Part shown: piece by piece, positions 31,269 to 38,924 of the stretch
Numbering within the stretch: the stretch's first letter is position 1
Layout: each line of letters begins with the position of its first letter
Assembly: GCF_000657795.2 (NCBI RefSeq)
Contig: NZ_JHEP02000005.1
Location: forward strand, 186,001-250,000
Reading direction: 5' to 3'
Source of the DNA: Bordetella pseudohinzii
Lineage (GTDB): Bacteria; Pseudomonadota; Gammaproteobacteria; Burkholderiales; Burkholderiaceae_B
DNA: 64,000 bases
The notes under the pieces: generated by a model
Told to the model about the DNA's origin: nothing
The model's database searches: none
What the model saw: the letters and a program-made list of their open reading frames with translations, nothing else
Position numbers and translations under genes: made by a program

Positions 31269-33014
31269 ATGCGTCCTGCCTCGCCCGACTCCGTGTTCGC
31301 CGCCTGCCTGCTGGTGCTGCGGCGCAATATGCCTTTTTCCTTGTTGGGCACCCTGCTGACCATGGGGCTGGTGGTGGCCGCCCTGGCCGATGTGGTGCCG
31401 GACGCCGAGCTGGCCGCCTGGGCGGCGGGCAATGTGCTGCTGTCGCTGCTGCGCTGGCGCGACACCCGGCGGTTTCCGCGCATGGACGAGCCGCCTTCGC
31501 CGGCGCAGCTGGAGGCGGGCCGCCGCTGGCGCCGGCGCATGCTGGCGGGCGTGTTCCTGAGCGGCCTGGCCTGGGGGCTGCCGGTGGCCTACTGGATCGC
31601 GCATGTGCCCATGCAGCACCAGATGTTCTTCATCATCGCGCTCCTGACCATGGGCACGGGCGCCATCTATGCCTATTGCATCGACCTGCCCCTGCTCTAC
31701 AGTTTCATGCTGCCGTATTTCCTGCCGACCATGTTTGTGCTGACGGCGCGCCCCGACACCTTGCTGACGGTGATGGGCGTCGCCGGCATGCTCTACCTGG
31801 CCGTGTCGCTGGCGTTCGCGCATCGCATGCACCGCACCCAGCTCGATTCGCTGCGCCTGCGGTTTGACAACCTGGACCTGCTGGCGCGCCTGCAGCGCGA
31901 GAAAGAAACCGCCGAACGCAGCGATCTGGCCAAGTCGCGCTTTCTGGCGGCGGCCAGCCACGATCTGCGTCAGCCGGTGCACGCGCTGAGTCTGTTCGTC
32001 GGTGTGCTGCGCGAGCAGAACCTGCCCGAGAACAGCCGCCGCACGGTGGACAATATCTCGCAGGCGGTCCAGGCCATGGGCGGCCTGTTCGAAGGGCTTT
32101 TGAACCTGTCGCGCCTGGATGCCGGCGTGGTGCGTCCGCGCGTCGAGCCGGTCGCGCTGGGGCCGCTGTTGCAGCGGCTGCAGGGCGAGTTCGCGCCCCA
32201 GGCGGCCGCCAAGTCCTTGAGCCTGAGGCTGCGGCCGGTGTCGGCCACGGTGCTGTCCGACCCGGCGCTACTGGACCGCATCCTGCGCAATCTGATCGAC
32301 AACGCCATCCGCCATACCGATGAAGGCGGGGTGCTGGTGGGATGCCGGCCTGACGGCGCCGGCTTGCGGGTGGAGGTCTGGGATACCGGACCCGGCATTC
32401 CCGTTCATGAGCAGGAGAGTGTGTTCTGGGAGTTCCATCAGCTGGGCAATCCCGAGCGTGACCGCAACAAGGGCCTGGGCCTGGGGCTGGCCATCGTGCA
32501 GCGCACGGCCCGGTTGCTGGGCCATCGCCTGCGGCTGCGCTCGCGGCCCGGCAAGGGCACGGTATTCGGCCTGGGCCTGCCGCGCACGCGGGCCGTCGTG
32601 GCCGAGACGGCGGCCCTGCCGCCGCCCGCCGATGCGCCGGCAGGCGCGCCCCTGGTGCTGGTGGTGGAGGATGATGGCTTCAGCCGCCATGGCCTGCAGC
32701 TGCTGCTGGAGGGCTGGGGCTATCGCGTGCTGGCCGCCGGCAGCGCCGATGAACTGCTGTGCCTGACCAGCGCCGAGACCGAACGGCCCGCGCTGGTCAT
32801 CAGCGACTACCGCCTGCGCGAGCACGCCACGGGCATCGAGGCCATCGAGCGCGTGCACGAGGAGTACAACGACGACAGCATCGCCGCGCTGCTGGTCAGT
32901 GGCGACACCGACCCCCGCCGGCTGGCCGAAGTCGCCGCGCGCGGCTGGCCGCTGCTGCACAAGCCGGTCGATCCCGACAAACTGCGCGCGGCCATAGGGC
33001 AGTTGACCGCCTAA
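31269..33014 (+). CDS. Hybrid sensor histidine kinase with C-terminal receiver domain
   Basis: A 581-residue inner-membrane kinase. Residues about 10-195 hold six or seven hydrophobic segments (7TM-type sensor without a large periplasmic loop). A coiled coil leads to the H-box FLAAASHDLRQPVHALSLF; the HATPase domain has LRNLIDNAIRH, VWDTGPGIP and GLGLGLAIV. A receiver domain follows from about residue 465: VLVVEDDGFSRHG, phospho-acceptor Asp in VISDYRLRE, and Lys in LLHKPVD. No output-domain partner is adjacent, so the target regulator is unknown. The gene starts 71 bases after dmlR on the same strand and ends at a strong terminator. Confidence 0.9.
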   Translation: MRPASPDSVFAACLLVLRRNMPFSLLGTLLTMGLVVAALADVVPDAELAAWAAGNVLLSLLRWRDTRRFPRMDEPPSPAQLEAGRRWRRRMLAGVFLSGLAWGLPVAYWIAHVPMQHQMFFIIALLTMGTGAIYAYCIDLPLLYSFMLPYFLPTMFVLTARPDTLLTVMGVAGMLYLAVSLAFAHRMHRTQLDSLRLRFDNLDLLARLQREKETAERSDLAKSRFLAAASHDLRQPVHALSLFVGVLREQNLPENSRRTVDNISQAVQAMGGLFEGLLNLSRLDAGVVRPRVEPVALGPLLQRLQGEFAPQAAAKSLSLRLRPVSATVLSDPALLDRILRNLIDNAIRHTDEGGVLVGCRPDGAGLRVEVWDTGPGIPVHEQESVFWEFHQLGNPERDRNKGLGLGLAIVQRTARLLGHRLRLRSRPGKGTVFGLGLPRTRAVVAETAALPPPADAPAGAPLVLVVEDDGFSRHGLQLLLEGWGYRVLAAGSADELLCLTSAETERPALVISDYRLREHATGIEAIERVHEEYNDDSIAALLVSGDTDPRRLAEVAARGWPLLHKPVDPDKLRAAIGQLTA

Positions 33015-33038
33015 CCCTCGGGTGTCAGGCGCCAGGCG

Positions 33039-33069
33039 AAAAAAATGCCCGCGGCGCAGGCATTTTTTT
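33039..33069. terminator. Bidirectional rho-independent terminator
   Basis: AAAAAAATGCC at 33039-33049 pairs with GGCATTTTTTT at 33059-33069 around a GC-rich 9-base loop. It ends the histidine kinase transcript and, read the other way, the livKHMGF operon. Confidence 0.9.
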
Positions 33070-33088
33070 GCGGCGGTCTCCTTCCGGA

Positions 33089-33795
<707 letters not shown>

Positions 33796-33799
<4 letters not shown>

Positions 33800-34584
33800 T
33801 GCACGGCCTCCGCCTGTTGAGTGTCTTCGTCGTCTTCGCGGCCCAGGTAAGCCTCGATGACCTGTTCATTGTTGCGGATCTCGTCCGGGCCGCCGCAGGC
33901 AATGATCTTGCCGAAATTGAGCACCGCGATGCGTTCGCACAAGCCCATCACGAAGCGCATGTCGTGCTCGATCATGAGGATGGTGTAGCCGCGTTCGCGG
34001 ATGGCGAGGATCTCGCGCATCAGCTCGGCGCGCTCGCCGGTGTTCATGCCGGCGACGGGCTCGTCCAGCAGCAGCAGCTTGGGCTCGGTCGCCAGCGCGC
34101 GCGCCAGCTCCAGGCGGCGCTGTTCGCCGTAGGAGAGATTGTCCGCCAGGTCATTGGCCTTGTGGTCCAGGCGCATCCAGGTCAGCAGCTCATGGGCGCG
34201 CTCGCGGGCGCGCCGTTCATGCTCGCGGAAGGCGGGCAGGCTCAGGAGCAGGCCGGGCAGGCCGTAGTGCATGTGGCGGTAGGCGCCCACCACCACGTTT
34301 TCCAGCAGCGTCATCTCCTTGAACAGGCGGATGTTCTGGAAGGTGCGGGCAATGCCCATGCGGGTGATTTTGTGCGGTGCCCGCTTCAACAGGCTTTGGC
34401 CGTTGAAGGTGATGTCGCCGCCGCTGGGCGGCAGCAGGCCGGTGATGAGGTTGAACACCGTGGTCTTGCCGGCGCCGTTGGGGCCGATCAGACCGTAGAT
34501 GCTGCCCTCGGGCACCGACAGATTGACATCATGCAGGACGTGCAGGCCGCCGAAACTCTTGGAAATGGAGGAAAGCTCAAGCAT
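33796..34584 (-). CDS. livG: Branched-chain amino acid ABC transporter ATPase
   Basis: A 262-residue ATPase of the Liv importer, the larger partner of LivF. Walker A is GPNGAGKTT, the signature LSYGEQRRLELARA (Y in place of G, as usual in LivG), Walker B LLLLDEPVAGMN, and the His switch in MIEHDM. The C-terminal helix ends DEDTQQAEAVQ. Its start overlaps livM by 8 bases. Confidence 0.95.
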
Positions 34585-35443
34585 GGCGCTTGCCTCCCTG
34601 GCGCATCCAGCGCTTGAAGCGCGCCGGATCCCAGATGCCTTGCGGCAGGAACAACACGATCACCACCAGGATCACTCCGTTGATGACCAGGCGGAAATCC
34701 GCGAAGCCGCGCAGCAGCTCGGGCAGGACCGTGATGATGGTGCTGCCCAGCACGGGGCCGGCCAGGCCGCCGATGCCGCCCAGGATGGCCATGGTCAGGA
34801 TTTCGACGCCACGGTCAAAGCCATATTCGTTGGGGCCGATGAAGAAGGTCAGATGGGCGTTGAGCGCGCCGGCCAGGCCGGCGATCATGGCGCCCGCCAC
34901 GAAGGCCAGCATCTTGTTGGCGCGCACGTCGATGCCCATCAGGCCGGCGGCGGTTTCGTCGCCGCGGATGGCGTCGAAGGCGCGGCCGATCTTGGAGCGG
35001 CGCACGCGCCACAGCACGAACAGCACGATCGCCAGCGCGAGCGCCACATGCCACCACTGGGTGACTTGCGGGATGCCGTTAAGGCCCAGGGCGCCGCCGG
35101 TGACCGACTCGGTATTGAGCACCGTCACGCGCACCACTTCGCCAAAGCCCAGGGTCGCCATGGCCAGGTAGACGCCCGACAGGCGCAGGGTGGGCAGGCC
35201 GATGATGGCCGCCACCACGGCCGGCGCCAGCATGCCGCCGGCCAGGGCCACGGGGAAGGAGGCGTCGTAGTTCATCGTCAGCAGCGCCGCCGTGTAGGCG
35301 CCGATGCCCATGAAGGCCGCGTTGGCCATGGCCAGCATGCCGCAGGCCAGGGTCAGCCAAATAGAGAGCGCCAGCAGGGCGTTGGTGCCAAGCGTGAGCA
35401 CCAGGTTGCCATAGATGGCCCAGAAATTCTCGAATCCGCTCAT
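34577..35443 (-). CDS. livM: Branched-chain amino acid ABC transporter permease
   Basis: A 288-residue inner-membrane permease with about nine helices, one of two that form the Liv channel. LACGMLAMANAAFMGIGAYTAALL near the N-terminus, and the coupling segment RGDETAAGLMGIDVRANKMLAF (about residues 175-195), are LivM features. The ATG at 35443 is preferred over an adjacent GTG at 35446. The livH stop lies 3 bases before the ATG. Confidence 0.94.
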   Translation of the reverse strand: MSGFENFWAIYGNLVLTLGTNALLALSIWLTLACGMLAMANAAFMGIGAYTAALLTMNYDASFPVALAGGMLAPAVVAAIIGLPTLRLSGVYLAMATLGFGEVVRVTVLNTESVTGGALGLNGIPQVTQWWHVALALAIVLFVLWRVRRSKIGRAFDAIRGDETAAGLMGIDVRANKMLAFVAGAMIAGLAGALNAHLTFFIGPNEYGFDRGVEILTMAILGGIGGLAGPVLGSTIITVLPELLRGFADFRLVINGVILVVIVLFLPQGIWDPARFKRWMRQGGKRHA

Positions 35444-35446
35444 CAC

Positions 35447-36328
35447 TTAAGCCTTGCGTTGAACCACTTTGCCGAACAGGCCCTGCGGACGCACCAGCAG
35501 GATCAGGAACAGCAGGCCGAATGCCACCGCATCGCGCATGGTCGAGCCGATATAGGCGACCGACAGCACCTCCGCGAATCCCAGGAAGAGACCGCCCAGC
35601 ATGGCGCCGCGTATGTCGCCCATGCCGCCGAGGATGATGACCGCGATGCCCTTGTGCAGCATGGGCTGGCCCATGAGCGGGAAGAGCGCGTTCGAATACA
35701 GGCCGATCAGCACGCCGGCCACGCCGCCGAGGGCGGCCGCGGCGAAGGAGGTGGTGATGAACAGCCTTTCCACATTGATGCCCAGCAGCCAGGCGGCCTT
35801 GGGCGATTCGGCGATGGCGCGCAGCGCGCGGCCGAACTGGGTGCGGCGCATGATGAACATCAGCACGGCCATCAGCGCGAAGGACAGGAAGATGATGCCC
35901 AGTTCGATGACCGTCAGGTGCAGGCCGGCGATCTCGATGACTTCTTCGGGGACCGTGCCATGCGGGAAACGCAGGTTGCTGGCGCCGAAGATGCCTTGCG
36001 CGGCGTTATTCAGGATGATGCCCACGCCGATGGTCGCGATCATCGGGATCAGGTGGGGCGCGTTGCGCTTGCGCAGCGGCTTGAGCACCAGATAGTCGAT
36101 GAGCATGCCGGTCAGTCCGGCGACGACGAAGGCGACGATGAGCGCCAGCCACAAAGGCATGGCGAAGTGCTGTACCACGGTCAGGGCCGCGTAGGCGCCG
36201 ACCATGAATACCGCCCCGTGCGCCAGGTTGATGACGCCGAGCACGCCGAAGACCAGTGTGAATCCCAGCGCAAAGAGGGCGTAAACGCTGCCCAATGAGA
36301 GCGCGTTGACGAATTGTTGTTCCAACAT
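35447..36328 (-). CDS. livH: Branched-chain amino acid ABC transporter permease
   Basis: A 293-residue permease with eight or so hydrophobic segments. The N-terminal NALSLGSVYALFALGFTLVFGVLGVINLAHGAVFM is the LivH pattern. The coupling loop RALRAIAESPKAAWLLGINVERL is conserved with E. coli LivH. The start is 97 bases downstream of livK with a hairpin between. Confidence 0.94.
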   Translation of the reverse strand: MLEQQFVNALSLGSVYALFALGFTLVFGVLGVINLAHGAVFMVGAYAALTVVQHFAMPLWLALIVAFVVAGLTGMLIDYLVLKPLRKRNAPHLIPMIATIGVGIILNNAAQGIFGASNLRFPHGTVPEEVIEIAGLHLTVIELGIIFLSFALMAVLMFIMRRTQFGRALRAIAESPKAAWLLGINVERLFITTSFAAAALGGVAGVLIGLYSNALFPLMGQPMLHKGIAVIILGGMGDIRGAMLGGLFLGFAEVLSVAYIGSTMRDAVAFGLLFLILLVRPQGLFGKVVQRKA

Positions 36329-36346
36329 GAGGGACTTCCCAAATCA

Positions 36347-36383
36347 AGCGCCTTGCGGAGGATTGTGTCTTCCGCAAGGCGCT
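36347..36383. repeat. Intercistronic hairpin between livK and livH
   Basis: AGCGCCTTGCGGA and TCCGCAAGGCGCT form a perfect 13-bp stem with an 11-base loop, 42 bases after the livK stop. No U-run follows in the minus-strand RNA. Such hairpins commonly protect the upstream binding-protein message so it is made in excess over the membrane subunits. Confidence 0.75.
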
Positions 36384-36425
36384 GTGCTTCCCGATAGAGA
36401 GGCGGCCTGCCGATAGCCCGGCAGT

Positions 36426-37580
36426 TTACTTCTCGATGACGTACTTGCCGTCCTTGGTGACGCTGATGATCGGCGCCTGGTCGGCGTCGTAGCCGGCCGG
36501 CTTGCCGGCGCGGTCATTGGCCTGGCGGAACTTGAAGGCGCCGGTGGCGCCGGTCCATTGCACCGCGGGCAGGGCCTCGCGCAGGGCGGCGCGGTCCTTG
36601 GGCAGGTCGCCGGTCAGCTTGGTGGTCTTCAGGGCCTGGGCGACGATGTACATGGCGTCATACGACTGGGCCGAGAACTGGTCCGGAGCATTGCCGAACT
36701 TGGCCTTGTAGGCGTCGATGAACTTGCTGTTCTCCGGCGTCTTGTTCTCGATCGACCAGGGGCTGCCGATCCACAGATTGTTGGAGGCGCCGCCCGGGGC
36801 CAGATCGAAGATCTTGACCGAGTTCATGCCGTTGCCGCCGATGACCGGCACGTTCAGGCCCAGCTGGCGCGCCTGCACCATGATGGGGCCGCCTTCGGCC
36901 AGCAGCGCCGACAGCACGATGGCGTCGGGATTGGTGCCCTTGATCTTGGTCAGCTGGGCCTTGAAGTCCACGTCGCCCTTGGCGAAGGTCTCGGTCGTGG
37001 TGACCGGGATCTTCTGGTCTTCCAGGGCCTTCTTGAAGTTGTCGTAGCCGCTCTTGGTGAAGACGTCGTCGTTGCCGTAGAGGACGGCGACGTTCTTCAG
37101 GCCGGTCTTGGCCTTGACCATGGAGATGGTGGCCGGCAGCACGTCGGCTTCGGTGACCGAGTTGCGGAACACATAGTTGCCGATGGAGGTGATGCCGTCA
37201 GCCGTGTTGGAGGTGCCGAAGACCACGGTCTTGGCGGCCTGGGCGATGGGGTCGGCGGCCTGGGCCGAGTTCGACAGCGTCGGGCCGAAGATCATCAGGA
37301 CGTTGTCCTTGAAGATCAGTTTCTTGAAGACGTTGATGGCTTCTTCTTTCTTGCCTTGCTCATCTTCGACCACCAGCACCAGCTTGTTGCCGTTGATGCC
37401 GCCGGCGCCGTTGATTTCATCGGCGGCCAGCTGGAAGCCATTGCGGATCGACACGCCGTACTGGGCGGCGCCGCCCGACAGGGCCTCGGCCACGCCGAGT
37501 TTGATGTCCGCGGCATGGGCGGCAGGGATGAGGCCGGCGGCGACGAGCGCGACCAGCAGTTTCTGGGGCTTGAATTGCAT
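36426..37580 (-). CDS. livK: Branched-chain amino acid ABC transporter periplasmic binding protein
   Basis: A 384-residue type I periplasmic binding protein. A signal peptide (LLVALVAAGLIPAAHA) precedes ADIKLGVAEALSGGAAQYGVSIRNGFQLA. The ligand-pocket segments QAADPIAQAAKTVVFGTSNTAD and GNDDVFTKSGYDNFKKAL are present. The ATG at 37580 is preferred over an in-frame GTG four codons upstream, because an AGGGTGG site is correctly spaced from it. It is the first gene of livKHMGF. Ligand class (Leu, Ile, Val or other) is inferred from the operon. Confidence 0.92.
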   Translation of the reverse strand: MQFKPQKLLVALVAAGLIPAAHAADIKLGVAEALSGGAAQYGVSIRNGFQLAADEINGAGGINGNKLVLVVEDEQGKKEEAINVFKKLIFKDNVLMIFGPTLSNSAQAADPIAQAAKTVVFGTSNTADGITSIGNYVFRNSVTEADVLPATISMVKAKTGLKNVAVLYGNDDVFTKSGYDNFKKALEDQKIPVTTTETFAKGDVDFKAQLTKIKGTNPDAIVLSALLAEGGPIMVQARQLGLNVPVIGGNGMNSVKIFDLAPGGASNNLWIGSPWSIENKTPENSKFIDAYKAKFGNAPDQFSAQSYDAMYIVAQALKTTKLTGDLPKDRAALREALPAVQWTGATGAFKFRQANDRAGKPAGYDADQAPIISVTKDGKYVIEK

Positions 37581-37810
37581 ATTGAGTACCACCCTCGTTG
37601 TCTCGAATAGCTAATAGGGATCCGGCCGGGTCGCGCCCGACCTGGAGATCGAATGCGCGACGTAGCGCGGATTTTCGATCAAGAGCACGAAGAATACCCG
37701 TTTGCTCCGGGGGAATATGGGATAACGCTACTAAAAGTTGCTGCCGGATGTCGGTTTTTCGCAAAAAACACATGAAACCTAGGGTTTACCCGCAATATTC
37801 TTGTGCGCCC

Positions 37811-37838
37811 ATTATACGGGCGTCCAGATGGTGGACAG
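37811..37838 (-). promoter_or_regulatory. Candidate promoter of livKHMGF
   Basis: On the minus strand a perfect TATAAT box (37816-37811) is preceded by CTGTCC at 37838-37833 with a 16-base gap, and a GTCCA/TGGAC inverted repeat overlaps the upstream element. The resulting leader to livK would be about 225 bases, long for this operon and possibly regulatory. Confidence 0.5.
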
Positions 37839-37874
37839 TCTGGCCGGCAGATCAGCTGGCCGTCAGCGTGGTCT

Positions 37875-38573
37875 TCAGGGCTGGATGGCGGCCGGGAGAT
37901 AGAAGCAATAGCCGCTGTTGCGCAGGGTCTTGACGGGAAGTTGTTGTCCGCTGGCTTCTTGCACGCGGCGGCGCAGCCGGCGCATCTGGGTATCGAGGCG
38001 GCGCTGGTCGTAATCGAGATAGTCGGCGCCCAGCGCTTCGACGATCTGACGCCGACTGATGTTCTGCCCGGCGCTGCTCATCAGGCGACGCAGCACTTGC
38101 AGGTCCTGCTGCGACAGCGCCACGGCGGGCGCGCCGGGAACCTTCAGCCGCCGCGGGCCGCATTCCAGTATCCAGCATGCGGCCGCCGCGGCGCGCGGGC
38201 CAGGATCCAGGCGCAGCCGGCGGCCGAGCGCGCCCAGGGTGGCGGCCAGTTCGTCCAGGTCGCAGCCTTTGCTGAGGAAATGATCGGCGCCCGTGGTCAG
38301 CCCCTGGATCTTATCGGCGCGGGTCTGGCGCGCCGAGAACGCCACGATGCCCAATTGCTGGCCGTCGCGCCGCAGGCGCTCGATGAGACCCAGGCCGTTG
38401 CCGTCGGGCAGTCCCAGGTCGATGACGGCCAGATGGTGGCGCCGCGGGTCGAATGCCTGCTCAAAAGCGTCCAGCGTGGGCAGACCCAGCGGGGTGTAGC
38501 CCTGTTCTTCCAGAAATTCGCAGAGTTCCTGGCGCAGCACGGGTTCGTCTTCGAGCAGGAGGACTTCAGCCAT
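37875..38573 (-). CDS. Orphan OmpR-family response regulator
   Basis: A 232-residue regulator. The receiver domain (residues 1-115) has EDEP, the phospho-acceptor Asp in AVIDLGLPDGNG, the Ser in VAFSAR and the Lys in FLSKGCD. The C-terminal winged helix spans residues about 140-225 (ALSQQDLQVLRRLMS, then RRLDTQMRRLRRRVQEAS). No kinase gene is adjacent. It is divergent from the two-partner-secretion adhesin across a 351-base gap that contains helical-phase tandem repeats, so the adhesin is the natural target. The ATG at 38573 was chosen; an upstream frame extension is not family-like. Confidence 0.9.
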   Translation of the reverse strand: MAEVLLLEDEPVLRQELCEFLEEQGYTPLGLPTLDAFEQAFDPRRHHLAVIDLGLPDGNGLGLIERLRRDGQQLGIVAFSARQTRADKIQGLTTGADHFLSKGCDLDELAATLGALGRRLRLDPGPRAAAAACWILECGPRRLKVPGAPAVALSQQDLQVLRRLMSSAGQNISRRQIVEALGADYLDYDQRRLDTQMRRLRRRVQEASGQQLPVKTLRNSGYCFYLPAAIQP

Positions 38574-38610
38574 GGTGGTTCCGTGGTCAAACGGTCGACA
38601 GGAGTCTGGC

Positions 38611-38627
38611 GTAACCATCTCGGTTAC
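38611..38627. promoter_or_regulatory. Inverted repeat upstream of the orphan response regulator
   Basis: GTAACC, 5 bases, GGTTAC is perfectly symmetric, 38-54 bases before the regulator start. It could be an autoregulatory or foreign-regulator operator. OmpR proteins prefer direct repeats, so another factor may bind here. Confidence 0.4.
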
Positions 38628-38824
38628 ATCGGGAAGGGATTTTGAATAATGCGGAATATTACTGCAAGCATTTGGCGTGGTTACCAGCGCTGGCGAGCCT
38701 GGAAACCGGCGCGGCCATAAGCCTGATGGAAGGGGGCGCGGGCAGTGCGGCGCCTTGAGGGAGCCGCCAAAGAGCGATTTTGGGCGGGGATGACTATTTT
38801 TGCCGAATAATTCACATATTTTCG

Positions 38825-38854
38825 ATTTGCTCAGGTTTGCTCAGATTTGCTCAG
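38825..38854 (+). promoter_or_regulatory. Three tandem 10-bp repeats upstream of the adhesin gene
   Basis: ATTTGCTCAG, GTTTGCTCAG and ATTTGCTCAG follow each other without a gap, and a fourth degenerate copy begins ATTGGC. A 10-bp step puts each copy on the same face of DNA, the arrangement bound head to tail by OmpR-family dimers. The array ends 21 bases before the TATATT box, overlapping the -35 position. Confidence 0.65.
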
Positions 38855-38924
38855 ATTGGCGGGCGTAAGCATCGTTATATTTCAGCGGCTAAATTTACAA
38901 ATTGTGACGCTGTCGGAAACCGCC

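Larger units (their letters stand above)
38574..38924. promoter_or_regulatory. 351-base control region between the response regulator and the adhesin
   Basis: The region has no supported gene. It is less GC-rich than the neighbouring genes towards the adhesin side. It holds an inverted repeat near the regulator gene and three tandem repeats near the adhesin gene (separate entries). A TATATT -10-like box lies at 38876-38881, 49 bases before the adhesin ATG, without a good -35 element, as expected of an activator-dependent promoter. Confidence 0.6.

Noticed and set aside
34499-36298. 599-codon open frame antisense to livM and livH
   Set aside because: Gln/His/Asp-rich sequence typical of the reverse complement of hydrophobic membrane protein genes.
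37417-37773. Possible short gene overlapping the livK start on the same strand
   Set aside because: It overlaps livK in another frame, lacks a ribosome site, and becomes Arg/Pro-rich, as frame-shifted coding sequence does.
38825-38854. CRISPR-like short repeats
   Set aside because: Three 10-bp copies directly adjoining, no spacers, no cas genes; better read as regulator sites.
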